Below, piece after piece: positions 1 to 9,236 of a DNA stretch of 64,000 bases; position 1 is the first letter of the stretch, and each line of letters opens with the position of its first letter. Source of the stretch: Cyanobium sp. C1_MAG_00004. GTDB lineage: Bacteria > Cyanobacteriota > Cyanobacteriia > PCC-6307 > Cyanobiaceae. A model generated the notes under the pieces. That model was not told where the DNA came from, ran no database searches, and saw only the letters and a list, made by a program, of their open reading frames with translations. The stretch covers positions 1-64,000 of the forward strand of contig JAIXOF010000012.1 of assembly GCA_027486935.1 (NCBI GenBank), read 5' to 3'. The position numbers were made by a program, and so were the translations under genes.

Positions 1-1112
1 ATCTGCATCAGCTCCTCATCCCGCAAGGAGGCGAACAACTCGATCCGACGGAGGGTGGCAAAACTTCTGCTTTTAGCCTCAGATTGCTCAGCGGCGATCT
101 GACCGCGATTCGACCCTGGCGTGCGCAGATCGACAATCGGGAAGGGAATGGAATACCCCTCGCGCTTGACGGCGTACCAGATGCGCGTGCTGACATCCGT
201 CGCGACCTCGTAGCGCAACAGAAAATCAGGAACGAAAAAGTGGAGGCTGTAATCGATGCTCGAGCCCCCAAAGCCCTTCAGAAAGGCCCTGGCACGGTCG
301 GGCTGGGGAATGTGCGGATGATGCAGCACTGCACTGGTTAACAGATGGATCGCCCTCGAAGGGGGCATCTCATAGGGCAGCCCGACCTTCACTTCGAGGC
401 CAAAGTCAGTGGGCGAAGGCCGCGAGTAATTGATGATTTTGACCTTGTCAATGGTGGCGTTCGGCAACACAACGTAACGGTCAAAGACATCGTCATACAG
501 GTAGGTACTATTCCAGGAAATATTGTCAACCCGGCCCTGCTGCCCATCGATTTCGACCCAGTCACCGATGACAAACTGCCGCTCAACCTGGACCGTCAAA
601 GCCGAGGAAATGTTCTGCAGCTGCGTCGCCGAACCAGGCCCGACAATGAACGCCAACACCGACAGCACGGCTGCGGTTCCGATGGTGCTCAGCATGCCGC
701 GTTGATAGAGCTCAGCTGTGATCACCGCGAAGGCGATGGCCACAAACAACAGATCCTTGAAAAAACGTGGAGCTGGCGTGCGGTCCTGGCGGGTCAGGGA
801 CAACAGCTGCCAAACAAAGCCGACGCCGATGTCAACGAAGGCCACATACAGACTGAGCAGCGAAATGAGACCCGTCCAGCTCTGCCACTCGCGCGCCACC
901 CCCAGGGCACTGAGGGCACCGCTGACCAGAGCGGCAGCAATGGCGATGCGGAAAAACCGCATGCTGGGGATCAGATGGCTGAGCTTGCGCCGTTTGCGTT
1001 CCCGTTCGCGTTCAAGCGGGATGGACAGCAGCAGCAGCACCAGCAACAGCAACAACGTTGTCGGCTGGCCGAGCAGCTGCAGACTGCCCACCGGTTGCAG
1101 GGCCAGAACCAT
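1..1112 (-). CDS. MscS-family mechanosensitive channel with the beginning of a C-terminal cyclic-nucleotide-binding domain (partial, 3' end outside window)
   Basis: This gene is open at the left edge, so only its first ~370 codons are present. From ATG 1112 the protein has an N-terminal hydrophobic helix rich in Leu, a charged linker (RERERKRRK), three further membrane segments, and then the MscS beta-domain with FVIGDWVEIDGQQG, WNSTYLYDDVF and VVLPNATI. After SNRGQIAAEQSEAKSRSF it continues LRRIELFASLRDEEL, which looks like the opening helix of a Crp-type cyclic-nucleotide-binding domain. That is the architecture of the bacterial cyclic-nucleotide-gated MscS-like (bCNG) group. Expected role: an inner-membrane tension- and/or ligand-gated ion channel. 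It lies 64 bp downstream of the CHAT exoprotein gene on the same strand. Alternative starts are GTG 1151 and TTG 1136; none has a clear ribosome binding site. The cNMP assignment rests on about 15 residues, so it is likely rather than certain. Confidence 0.85.
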   Translation of the reverse strand, partial: MVLALQPVGSLQLLGQPTTLLLLLVLLLLSIPLERERERKRRKLSHLIPSMRFFRIAIAAALVSGALSALGVAREWQSWTGLISLLSLYVAFVDIGVGFVWQLLSLTRQDRTPAPRFFKDLLFVAIAFAVITAELYQRGMLSTIGTAAVLSVLAFIVGPGSATQLQNISSALTVQVERQFVIGDWVEIDGQQGRVDNISWNSTYLYDDVFDRYVVLPNATIDKVKIINYSRPSPTDFGLEVKVGLPYEMPPSRAIHLLTSAVLHHPHIPQPDRARAFLKGFGGSSIDYSLHFFVPDFLLRYEVATDVSTRIWYAVKREGYSIPFPIVDLRTPGSNRGQIAAEQSEAKSRSFATLRRIELFASLRDEELMQ

Positions 1113-1176
1113 TGGGAACAGAACAGAATTAGTCAACGAAGCACCAGGCACTGGATTGGGCGCAGGATTTGGCTGA

Positions 1177-4100
1177 CTACCAGGCAGCCCCCAGCAGTTC
1201 AATGCCAGCCCAGAAATAGGGGTTTTCCAGGCCAGCGGCAACCCGTCGTTGCTGGGTGCCGGTCAGACCGGTGAGCAGGGTCTGACCATCGGGACCCACG
1301 AGCCGGTCGCCATCGAGGCGCACCAGACCGCGGCCAAAGGCCTGACGGGTCAACTGCAAGGCCTCGGCCTTGGGGATACCAGCCTCGAGGTAGCGGTACA
1401 TCTGCACGAAGTAGGCCGAGGTGGCCACATCGTCGACGTACCACAGGGTGCCGACCGCACTGCGGGCCCCGGCCTGCAGTGCCAGCCCGGCAAAGCCCAG
1501 TTCACTGTCGGCATCCCCCAGGGCCGTGCGGCAGGCGCTGAAGCTGATCAGGTCCAGGGCTGCCCCCTGGCGGGCACGGCGCAGCTTGACGAAGTCACTC
1601 AGGGGAATCGGCACCGTGCCCGAATACAAGCGCGAGGCGGCGGGCCCACCTGGCAGAAACTCGGCGTGGGTGGCCACATGCACCCGGCTGTAGCGGGGGT
1701 CGGCGGCCTGCTCCAGCAGGGTGCTGGGGGTGAAGGCCCGGTTCAGGGCCTTGTCTTTGCGATCAGCCTGACCCACCTGCTCCAGCTCGGCGGGCACCAG
1801 CGGCAGGGGCGCGAGGCCATCAAACACCGCCGAACCCGCGGCCAGCAGCCGACCATTGGTCTTCTGGGGCGGATCCATGCTGGTCAGCGCCAGCGACGGC
1901 GTCAATGAAAAGGCGTAGGCGTCACCGAAATAACGGCGACCGTCGTGCAGGGCCGCGAACGGGACTCCCTGCAGACCCCGGTCCGCCGAGATCAGCAGGG
2001 TCGTGATGCCGCGCTGCTGCAGCGCCGACGTGATCGGGGCCACCAGCAGCGCATGCAACCGACGGCTCGCCGAGGCCGGATCGGTTGTGTTGAGCGGCTC
2101 CTGACGCGACAGCTGGGTGTAGAGCTGCTTGAGCAGGGTGGCGAACTCCTTTTTGGAGACCTCGACCCGGCGGCCCTCGACCTCACCGGCCAGGGGCACC
2201 AGCGTCAGGTCGAGGAAAGCATCGGTGTCGGGCCGCACCGTGCCGCCTTTGGCCTCCGAAAAGCGCACATGCAAAACCGCCGGCGTGTAGGCGGCACGGT
2301 TGAAGGCCGGCGGCAACAGGGCCGGCCCGCCCACATCGGAGCGGGCCAGCAGCCCATCAGAGGCCGCCAGCTGCCAACCCGGCTCAGCGCCCGACGGCAG
2401 CCAGGACTGGGGGCCCAGGGCACCACTGCGAACCAGGTTCGTGGCGCCCGACAGGCTCTGTTGCATCTGGGGAACGCTGGGTGCCGACAGTGCACTGCCG
2501 CTGCGCTCGGGCACCAGGTTGCTGAGCGCCTGACGGCCACTCTGCTGGTCGGCCTGTTGACTGGCGACGGCCGCCTGTTGCGCAGGAACGGTGGTGGTCG
2601 GTGGTGCGCCGGCGTTGTTGCCCGTGGCAGCCGCGGGCGTGTTTGCGGAAGCCTGTTGGGAACCTTTGCCCTCATCGGACTTGGCGGACTCGGACTTGGT
2701 GGCATCGGACTTCGCTGTATCCGACTTGGTGGTCTCGGATTTGGTGGCGTCCGGGTTGGTGGAAGAGGAGGTTGATTCAGACGATGTGCTGGATGTTGTT
2801 GCCGACGTCGACGATGTCGAGGATGTCCCGCCTGTTGCGCTGCCGCCACCGGTGGTCGCATTGCTGGTCAGAGAACTGTCAGTCGTCGTGAAAGAGCTCT
2901 CAAGGGAGCTGATCACCGAGACATTGCTACTGCTGATCAGGGTGGTGCCATCACTTGGGAGGGCAGTTGTCGTCACCTGCACATCAGCTGAAGCAGGAGC
3001 ACTGGAACTGCTGGCAGGTACTGCCGCCGTGGTTGACGATTCTTTGCTGGAGTCAGAGGCTGTCGTCGCAACAGCAGTTGACGTTGAAGATGACGAGGAC
3101 GTAGTTGTTGTTCCAGACGAGGGAGTTGTAGCAGTACCAGTTGTTGTCGACACCGAAAAACCTGGGACAACATTGAGACTGGGCGTCAACAATGGATCAA
3201 CCCGACTGGTTGGCACAGTTGCGCCTGGACAGATGTTCGAGCTCCCTCCATCGCATGTGGCAGTAGTTGGCGGAGTCTGATTAACAGTCAGGGTGCCCCC
3301 TGTAACCGTGGTGGCACCGGTATAGGTGTTAGCCCCATTCAAAACAAGAGTACCTGAGCCGGCTTTGGTAAAGCTTCCCGTCCCTGACATCGATCCAGAA
3401 TAAGTTGTCGACGCCCCATTACCGCCTGCTGTAAGCGTGAAGGACCCAAGGGCGATTCCGCCGCCACCTGCGATGGACCCAATCACATCAGAAGCCCCAA
3501 GTTGGTACAAAGCTCCCGTCGACACTGTCAAAGCAGTAGCGTCCGGCAGACTGCCGCCAACAGAAAGCGTTCCTTGATTAATGAAAGTGGAGCCTGTGTA
3601 GCCGTTGGCCCCATTAAGGATCAAGGTGCCAGCTCCGGATTTTGTAAAATTACCGCTTCCATTAATCGCAGAACCAAACGAAACAGTCAAACCTGGATCA
3701 ACCTGCCAAGTACCACCATCAGCTCCCAAAAAGATCTCGCCACCACCCGTACCAAAGCCATTCGATATCGAAGAGCGAAAGACACCACCGTCAATGATCA
3801 GTGTTCGCGAGAGCTGCGTACCATTACCGAAGAAATCAGCGCTGGCATAAGCCAACGTACCTTCAGATATCAACAATGTAGGGCCGATTGTGTTGGCAGC
3901 ATTCAAGGCAAGAAGGCCAGCTCCGAACTTAGAGAGGTCGCCAACTACAAGCACATTGTTACCGGTGTAAGCAGAAAGGTTAATAGGAGCATTGACAACC
4001 GCTTCTGCAGGTCCATCAAAAGACAAGTCGATGGGCCTTCCGTATACCGTGTAAGCGTAATCAAGGGCAATTGCATTGCCGGACGCAGGAGAAAAGACTA

Positions 4101-5814
4101 GCTTGCCCTGATTAACTGTTACGAAAGCAGTTCTGTCCTGAAGCGGAGGAGCTGCATTATTTCCCAACTGCAAACGACCGGTCAAGGTCAGGACGCCCAA
4201 ACCATCTTTTTCGAGATCCATGACGGCACCGTCCAGCTTAATCACTCCTGCAAATGACGTATTGCCTCCTTGGGTGATTGAAATAGTTCCGTTGTTGACA
4301 GAAATAGTTCCCGCCACGGTCGAATGCTGTGTCAACCCCCCAGCATCAGCCTGCAAAAACAGATCCCCACCACCGGAAATGGAAATGCCATTATCCAAGT
4401 AAATATTATTAGCAGCATGGATGGTCAGCGAATTGGCGCCTTGGCATGAAATTTGCGAACCAATTGTGATATCTCCAAAATTCGTCCCTCCCACGCCTGT
4501 AGAAACAATGACATCGGCAAGGCCAAGATTAAACGTCAATGTTGTGACATCAAGGTATGAGCTGCCCCCACTTACTGAAAGCACGATCGGAGGACTTGAA
4601 GCGCTGCCAGTTGTTGTGATGTTGACTGGGTTGCCTGTCCCGCCAATCGTCAGGTCATAGGGATCCAACAACCACACCCCGGTCTTGCCAAAGGGCGCCG
4701 CTGTGGACACCCGTATCCCATCCACTGCCAGCCAGGCTCCCGATGTCTCAATGCGGCCGCCGTCGCCGCCCTGGGGCCCGCCCGTGGCCAACAGGGTGCC
4801 GGCCACAACCGTGGCGCTGGCGGGGTTGGTGATGTCGCTCCAGGCCACCACGGTGCCACCAGCGCCGTTGAGGGTGGCCGAGGCATCCAGCAAGGCGCCG
4901 GAGCCGATCCAGGTGCGCAGCGCCTGGCGCACCGACGGGTCGCTGTTCTGCCAGCTGCCACCCACCTGAATCAGACCCCCGCCTGTGGGGCCGGTGGCCA
5001 GCAGGCTCGAACTGCCATCAACCCACACCTCGTGGCCGGTGAGGGTGATGCTGCCGCCGGTGCCGGTGCTCGACGCTGCCGAGAGGGTGCTGCCCGCCAC
5101 CGACACCAGGCCCGCCGGGTTGTCGACCAACAGGGAGCGGTCCACCGTCAGGCTGACCCCCTGCAGCACGATCTCGGGGTCGGGCGCCATGCCGGCGATC
5201 GCCCGCAGCGCCGGGTCGAGCACCAGATCGGCCGCACCGGTGCGCGGGGTGCCAAACAGCAGGGCCGCCTGCTGGGGGGTGGTGCCGAACACATCAAACC
5301 GCCCCTCGCCGATGCGCTGGCTGGTGGCGGTGCTGAGGGTCAGCTGGGTGGTGTTTACAAACCCCCCCGAGCCGCTGACCGCAATGCCCCCGGGCGACAG
5401 CCAGAACAGGCTGCCGGGGGTGCTCAGGCTGACCGGTTTGTCGATGAAGGTGCCCTGGGGGGCCGTCACCCCCACCACCACGTTGCTGAAACCGCCGTTG
5501 TTGATCTGCACCCCGGTGATCGCGCCGCGGGTGTCAAAGCTGCTGAAGCGATGCAACAGGTTGGCCCCGGCGGCCGTGCCCCCATCGACATTGCACAGAC
5601 CGCTGCTGCAGCTACCACCCACCACCCCGTTGACGGCTGTGTTCAAGCCACCGGCTCCGGTGGCACTGACCTGGGCCAGGGCTGGCGCGCCGAAGCGGGT
5701 TGTGACACCGGCCAGCACCAGGGGCAGGGTCAGCAACGGACCCAGGCGAACGATGTCAAGCCGGCCGATCACGCTCAACCCCTCGTCCTGATCGCTGCAG
5801 ATCAACCACAACAT
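1177..5814 (-). CDS. Secreted two-partner-secretion exoprotein (TpsA-like) with beta-strand repeats and a C-terminal CHAT caspase-like domain
   Basis: About 1545 residues from ATG 5814. The frame stays open further upstream, but this ATG is the first that clears the divergent gene and precedes a signal-like segment (hydrophobic LGPLLTLPLVLAG, cleavage near APALAQ). Residues ~50-250 resemble a filamentous-haemagglutinin TPS secretion domain (LLHRFSSFDTRG, LFWLSPGGIAV). Residues ~375-840 hold beta-helix passenger with autotransporter-associated strand repeats (SGAGTLILNGANGYTGSTF, GSGTLVLNGANTYTGATTV). Residues ~850-1070 are Ser/Thr-rich, including KSD/KSE repeats near 1015-1050. Residues ~1250-1545 form a CHAT domain: His1383 in VHVATHAEF, Cys1428 in ISFSACRTALGD, then AVGTLWYVDD. 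CHAT domains are caspase-like cysteine peptidases. Its TpsB partner is divergent, 57 bp away. DNA for residues ~375-840 is visibly AT-richer than the rest. I infer export to the cell surface; the substrate is unknown. Confidence 0.88.
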   Translation of the reverse strand: MLWLICSDQDEGLSVIGRLDIVRLGPLLTLPLVLAGVTTRFGAPALAQVSATGAGGLNTAVNGVVGGSCSSGLCNVDGGTAAGANLLHRFSSFDTRGAITGVQINNGGFSNVVVGVTAPQGTFIDKPVSLSTPGSLFWLSPGGIAVSGSGGFVNTTQLTLSTATSQRIGEGRFDVFGTTPQQAALLFGTPRTGAADLVLDPALRAIAGMAPDPEIVLQGVSLTVDRSLLVDNPAGLVSVAGSTLSAASSTGTGGSITLTGHEVWVDGSSSLLATGPTGGGLIQVGGSWQNSDPSVRQALRTWIGSGALLDASATLNGAGGTVVAWSDITNPASATVVAGTLLATGGPQGGDGGRIETSGAWLAVDGIRVSTAAPFGKTGVWLLDPYDLTIGGTGNPVNITTTGSASSPPIVLSVSGGSSYLDVTTLTFNLGLADVIVSTGVGGTNFGDITIGSQISCQGANSLTIHAANNIYLDNGISISGGGDLFLQADAGGLTQHSTVAGTISVNNGTISITQGGNTSFAGVIKLDGAVMDLEKDGLGVLTLTGRLQLGNNAAPPLQDRTAFVTVNQGKLVFSPASGNAIALDYAYTVYGRPIDLSFDGPAEAVVNAPINLSAYTGNNVLVVGDLSKFGAGLLALNAANTIGPTLLISEGTLAYASADFFGNGTQLSRTLIIDGGVFRSSISNGFGTGGGEIFLGADGGTWQVDPGLTVSFGSAINGSGNFTKSGAGTLILNGANGYTGSTFINQGTLSVGGSLPDATALTVSTGALYQLGASDVIGSIAGGGGIALGSFTLTAGGNGASTTYSGSMSGTGSFTKAGSGTLVLNGANTYTGATTVTGGTLTVNQTPPTTATCDGGSSNICPGATVPTSRVDPLLTPSLNVVPGFSVSTTTGTATTPSSGTTTTSSSSSTSTAVATTASDSSKESSTTAAVPASSSSAPASADVQVTTTALPSDGTTLISSSNVSVISSLESSFTTTDSSLTSNATTGGGSATGGTSSTSSTSATTSSTSSESTSSSTNPDATKSETTKSDTAKSDATKSESAKSDEGKGSQQASANTPAAATGNNAGAPPTTTVPAQQAAVASQQADQQSGRQALSNLVPERSGSALSAPSVPQMQQSLSGATNLVRSGALGPQSWLPSGAEPGWQLAASDGLLARSDVGGPALLPPAFNRAAYTPAVLHVRFSEAKGGTVRPDTDAFLDLTLVPLAGEVEGRRVEVSKKEFATLLKQLYTQLSRQEPLNTTDPASASRRLHALLVAPITSALQQRGITTLLISADRGLQGVPFAALHDGRRYFGDAYAFSLTPSLALTSMDPPQKTNGRLLAAGSAVFDGLAPLPLVPAELEQVGQADRKDKALNRAFTPSTLLEQAADPRYSRVHVATHAEFLPGGPAASRLYSGTVPIPLSDFVKLRRARQGAALDLISFSACRTALGDADSELGFAGLALQAGARSAVGTLWYVDDVATSAYFVQMYRYLEAGIPKAEALQLTRQAFGRGLVRLDGDRLVGPDGQTLLTGLTGTQQRRVAAGLENPYFWAGIELLGAAW

Positions 5815-5871
5815 TGGGACAGATTCAGGGAAAACACCACACAATGGGGCGAATTCATGTAAACGCCCGGC

Positions 5872-7554
5872 ATGCTTCTGCTGGCCCAGCTGGTGGCCCC
5901 GCCCCTGCAGCGCGGCCCGGTGAGGCTGCCGGAGCAGACCCCGGTGGAAACCCAGCGGCCCGGCCAACCCCAGCCGGACACGCCGATCTTTGGCTTGCCC
6001 GGTTCCCCCCAGACCCCCGCCGGCCAACCCGAAGCGCCCACGCAGCCCGCAGCGCCAGCCGGCCCGATCCCCGCGGTCCAGGGCCAGACCCCTTACAGCC
6101 CTGAGCAGCTGCAGCAGATCCTGGGGCGCTGCGGCCGGCCCACGGCAGCCGCCACCTTGACGGCCTGCGCCGCCGCCTTGACGGCCCGGCTCACCGCTGA
6201 CGGCTACGTCAATTCACGCGTCTACATCGAAGCCACCCCGGCCCCCGGAACCTTGAAGGTGGTGCAGGGCCGCATCGCCGAACTGCGCATCAGCAGCAGT
6301 GATGCGGGCCTGGCCCGGGACATTCGCGGCCGACTGCGGGGGCTGCAGGGGGAGGTGCTGCATCTGCCCAGCTTGGAGCGGCAACTGTTGGCGCTGCGCA
6401 GCATCCCTGGCGTCGGACAGATCAAGGGCAGCCTGGGACGCCTGGGCAGTGACCCCACCGAAGCGATCCTGAACCTGGCGATCGAACCGGTGCCGACACC
6501 CTGGACCGGCGACGTCAGCCTGCGCAATGACGGCAATGCCGGCAGCGGTGAATGGCGGGCCGTCGGCGTGGTGCTCAAGAACAACCTGGCCACCCGCGGC
6601 GACACCTTCCTGGTGTACGGCGAACTGAACGCTGATCAGGACCCTGAGCTGGGCGCCGTGATCACCTCGCTCAGCTACAGCCTTCCCCTCGCCAGCCGGC
6701 TGAACCTCACCTCGTCGTTCGGCTACAGCCGCCGCAATCTGGTGGAGGCCACAGGCGCCGCCCACAACGTCTCCTTCACCCAGTTCCAGGGTCTGGGCCA
6801 ACTGGAGTGGACGCTCAGACAGGACCTCAACCAACGCTGGATGCTGTTCGGCGGCTTCAGCGGCAACAGCTCTTCCAGCTCACTGGCCGGAGCTTCGTTT
6901 CCGCTGCTGGGGGGCAGCCAGGGACCGGTCTCCCAGATCAGCACCGGTTACCTGCGGGCGGGCCTGGCCTATGGCGGCAACCGCGGCCCAGTGAGCTGGG
7001 GCGGCAACCTCTATGGCCTGCAGGGCATTGCCGGGGTCAGCACCAGCGACCAGTTGGCCTCCCTGGCCAGCGTCGGCATCGACCCCGGCCAGTCACGGGC
7101 CCTGGGGGGGCTGCTCAGCGTGGCCTGGGCGCTGACCGATCGGTTGCAGTTCAACGGCCGCGTCGCCGGACAGATCGCCTTCAACGAACTCACCAACGAC
7201 ATGGGCTTTGCCCTGGGCAGCGATGTGGGCCTCAAGGGGCTGCCCGGCACCTTCATCAGCGGCGACAACGGCTACCTATGGGCCACCGAGCTGGCGTACA
7301 CCGTCTGGCGCAACAGCCAGCAGGCGGTGCAGCTGGTGCCGTTCATCGGCTACGGCGGCATCAGCTACCAACGCAGCGGCATCTGGACCAGCGACACGGT
7401 CGGCTCGGGCGGCGGACTGGTGCGCTGGCTCGCCGGTCGACACTGGACCCTCGAGCTGGGCTGGATCACGCCGTTGGACGAAGGCCAACGGGTCTACTGG
7501 AACAGCTGGCTGCTGGGCAGCGGCGTCTACTCCAAGATTCAGTACAGGTTCTGA
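5872..7554 (+). CDS. TpsB outer-membrane transporter (ShlB/FhaC/HecB family)
   Basis: 560 residues. An in-frame TAA at 5860-5862 leaves ATG 5872 as the only possible start, so the N-terminal export signal is short (MLLLAQLVAP) and weak-looking. A Pro/Gln-rich linker follows, then a POTRA region from about residue 75 (YSPEQLQQILGRC, TADGYVNSRVYIE, LKVVQGRIAEL). From about residue 200 come beta-barrel strands with alternating hydrophobic residues, ending in the outer-membrane signature IQYRF with terminal Phe. FhaC-type proteins translocate one dedicated exoprotein through the outer membrane, recognising its TPS domain with their POTRA domains. The divergently transcribed exoprotein at 1177-5814 is the obvious client. 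The cNMP-binding gene starts 8 bp after the stop, so the two are probably co-transcribed. Confidence 0.92.
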   Translation: MLLLAQLVAPPLQRGPVRLPEQTPVETQRPGQPQPDTPIFGLPGSPQTPAGQPEAPTQPAAPAGPIPAVQGQTPYSPEQLQQILGRCGRPTAAATLTACAAALTARLTADGYVNSRVYIEATPAPGTLKVVQGRIAELRISSSDAGLARDIRGRLRGLQGEVLHLPSLERQLLALRSIPGVGQIKGSLGRLGSDPTEAILNLAIEPVPTPWTGDVSLRNDGNAGSGEWRAVGVVLKNNLATRGDTFLVYGELNADQDPELGAVITSLSYSLPLASRLNLTSSFGYSRRNLVEATGAAHNVSFTQFQGLGQLEWTLRQDLNQRWMLFGGFSGNSSSSSLAGASFPLLGGSQGPVSQISTGYLRAGLAYGGNRGPVSWGGNLYGLQGIAGVSTSDQLASLASVGIDPGQSRALGGLLSVAWALTDRLQFNGRVAGQIAFNELTNDMGFALGSDVGLKGLPGTFISGDNGYLWATELAYTVWRNSQQAVQLVPFIGYGGISYQRSGIWTSDTVGSGGGLVRWLAGRHWTLELGWITPLDEGQRVYWNSWLLGSGVYSKIQYRF

Positions 7555-7562
7555 ATCCGGCT

Positions 7563-8279
7563 ATGGCAGCACCCGCAAGCGTCGACCAGGCCCGCCAGCA
7601 GCTGCAGGAACGGCTGCGGCTGGGGGCCGAATCAACGGGCCGGCCGGTGGGGCTGGCCAGCGGCCAGGTGCTGTTTGAGACCAACGACGCCAGCGACGGT
7701 CTGTACGTGCTCGAGCAGGGCGGCCTGCGGATCACGATCCGCAACCCCTCGGGCGATGTGATCGAACTGGCTCGGCTGAGCCCTGGTGCCGTGATCGGCG
7801 AGATGTCGCTTCTGGGCGAAGCCACCCGCTCGGCCAGCTGCAGTGCCCTGACGGACGACACCCAGCTGCTGTTCATCGACCGCGAGCAGGCGCTGCAGTT
7901 GATTGACGGGGACGAGTTGGCCCGCCAGGCCCTGGTGCTGATCCTCAGCGAGCGGGCCCGCAACATGGTGCGCTTCATCCACGACTTCAGCCACCTGACG
8001 GCCCTGGTGGCCAACGGCGATTACGCCGGCGTGCAGACCCTGATCAGCAGCAGCGGCAGCGGCGACCCGGCGGTCAAGGCCGCCCGCGATGCCTTCCGCT
8101 GCATGCTCGAGCGGGTGCAGCAGCGCGAAGCCGAGCTGCAGTCGACGATCGCCACCCTCAGCCTCGAGATCGACCACCAGCGGGCCGCCCAGGAGGTCGA
8201 ATCGATCCTGGGTGCCAGCAGCTTTCAGGCCCTGCAGCAGAACGCGACCGACCTGCGTCGGCGTCTGCGGGGCGACTGA
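7563..8279 (+). CDS. Cyclic-nucleotide-binding domain protein with C-terminal coiled coil
   Basis: 238 residues from ATG 7563, 8 bp after the TpsB stop. Residues ~30-140 are a Crp-type beta-roll; the phosphate-binding cassette reads GEMSLLGEATRSASC, keeping the Glu and Arg that contact the cyclic nucleotide, so binding looks possible. No DNA-binding helix-turn-helix follows. Instead residues ~150-238 are helical and heptad-like (MLERVQQREAELQSTIATL, then a Gln/Arg-rich tail), so it is a sensor or adaptor rather than a Crp transcription factor. Coupling to the TpsB gene suggests it tunes secretion or surface assembly in response to cAMP made by the cyclase at 10113-12017. That link is inference. 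Confidence 0.85.
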   Translation: MAAPASVDQARQQLQERLRLGAESTGRPVGLASGQVLFETNDASDGLYVLEQGGLRITIRNPSGDVIELARLSPGAVIGEMSLLGEATRSASCSALTDDTQLLFIDREQALQLIDGDELARQALVLILSERARNMVRFIHDFSHLTALVANGDYAGVQTLISSSGSGDPAVKAARDAFRCMLERVQQREAELQSTIATLSLEIDHQRAAQEVESILGASSFQALQQNATDLRRRLRGD

Positions 8280-8300
8280 AAGCAGCCTTTGCGGCAGCGC

Positions 8301-9221
8301 TCAGTGGGCGCCGCCGCGCAAGGTCAGGGCGTTGAGCAAGGCGAACACCACTGCCCCGATCACAAACCACACAAACGAGGTGTCCTCGGGCTTGCGCAGC
8401 TCCACCCGGAAGACGTTGTAGATGATGATGCCGGCCAGCAGCGAGAAGGCGGCCAGCAGCACGACGTTGGGCAGGGCCCCGATCGCCGCCAGCACCGATG
8501 CCACGATCAGCACCGGCACCACCAGACGCGGCGCCAGGCTGGCAAAGCGGCGCTCGTCCTCTTCACAGGTGGCCAGAACATCGAAGCCCAGATGCAGGGC
8601 AAAGGTGATCAGATAAAGGACCGCCGAGACCATCCCGTTCAGGTGACTGAACTGGAACGGCAGGGTCAACAGGACCAGGGCCGCATAGCCGGTGAACACG
8701 CCAAGGCTGATGGCGAAATTCGAACGTTTTTCAGCCGCCTTGACGCCGACGAATTTCCATTCGCCCATCGCCTCGTGGGCGGCCGTGGCCTGCTGCAGGC
8801 AGTAATGCTGAATGCCCTTGTAAATCAACAGGCCCAGCAGCGCCAGCCCAAAGGCCAGCGTCGGCGGGCCGTGCAGCTCGGTGTTGATCACACTGAGCTC
8901 GGGCAACAGCAGCAACAGCACGTAGGCCGCTGCCAGTCCCCCCGAAAACGAGCGCAACGCCGTGGGCCAGCGCAGGGCCTTCGGCTGTTGGCGATTGTCG
9001 CTGTGCTCGAGCAGCTCGAGCAGGGGCCGGGCCCGCAGCACTACCGCCAGCACCGCCAGCAGCAGCAGCGCCAGACCCAGCTCCTGGGGCAGGCTGGGAC
9101 CGTGGGCTGCGGCGGCATAGCCAGCGGCCGGGGCATGGCCAGCAGCATCCTTGGGGAGGTCAGCGGCTGGGGCCGCAGCGGTGGCCGCCGCGGCAAGCAA
9201 GGTCGAGGTGATCGTCAGCAT
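8301..9221 (-). CDS. Multi-pass membrane protein of unknown function
   Basis: 306 residues. It begins with a signal-like hydrophobic stretch and an Ala/His-rich segment, then about eight hydrophobic helices, for example LGLALLLLAVLAVVL, LAAAYVLLLLLP, LAFGLALLGLLIYKG, VLYLITFALHLGF and FVWFVIGAVVFALL. Conserved-looking polar residues sit in the middle (KGIQHYCLQQAT and FDVLATCEEDERRF). The overall layout vaguely recalls ZIP-type metal transporters, but I see no diagnostic metal motif, so no transport function is assigned. It lies 15 bp downstream of the ParA-like ATPase on the same strand and is probably its operon partner. It converges with the cNMP-binding gene, ending 22 bp from it. Confidence 0.72.
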   Translation of the reverse strand: MLTITSTLLAAAATAAAPAADLPKDAAGHAPAAGYAAAAHGPSLPQELGLALLLLAVLAVVLRARPLLELLEHSDNRQQPKALRWPTALRSFSGGLAAAYVLLLLLPELSVINTELHGPPTLAFGLALLGLLIYKGIQHYCLQQATAAHEAMGEWKFVGVKAAEKRSNFAISLGVFTGYAALVLLTLPFQFSHLNGMVSAVLYLITFALHLGFDVLATCEEDERRFASLAPRLVVPVLIVASVLAAIGALPNVVLLAAFSLLAGIIIYNVFRVELRKPEDTSFVWFVIGAVVFALLNALTLRGGAH

Positions 9222-9236
9222 TGGGTTTCGGGGCGA

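Noticed and set aside
345-1274. 309-codon plus-strand frame at the left edge
   Set aside because: It is antisense to the MscS-family channel, whose minus-strand translation has membrane helices and the beta-domain signature; the plus frame is Gln/His/Arg-rich.
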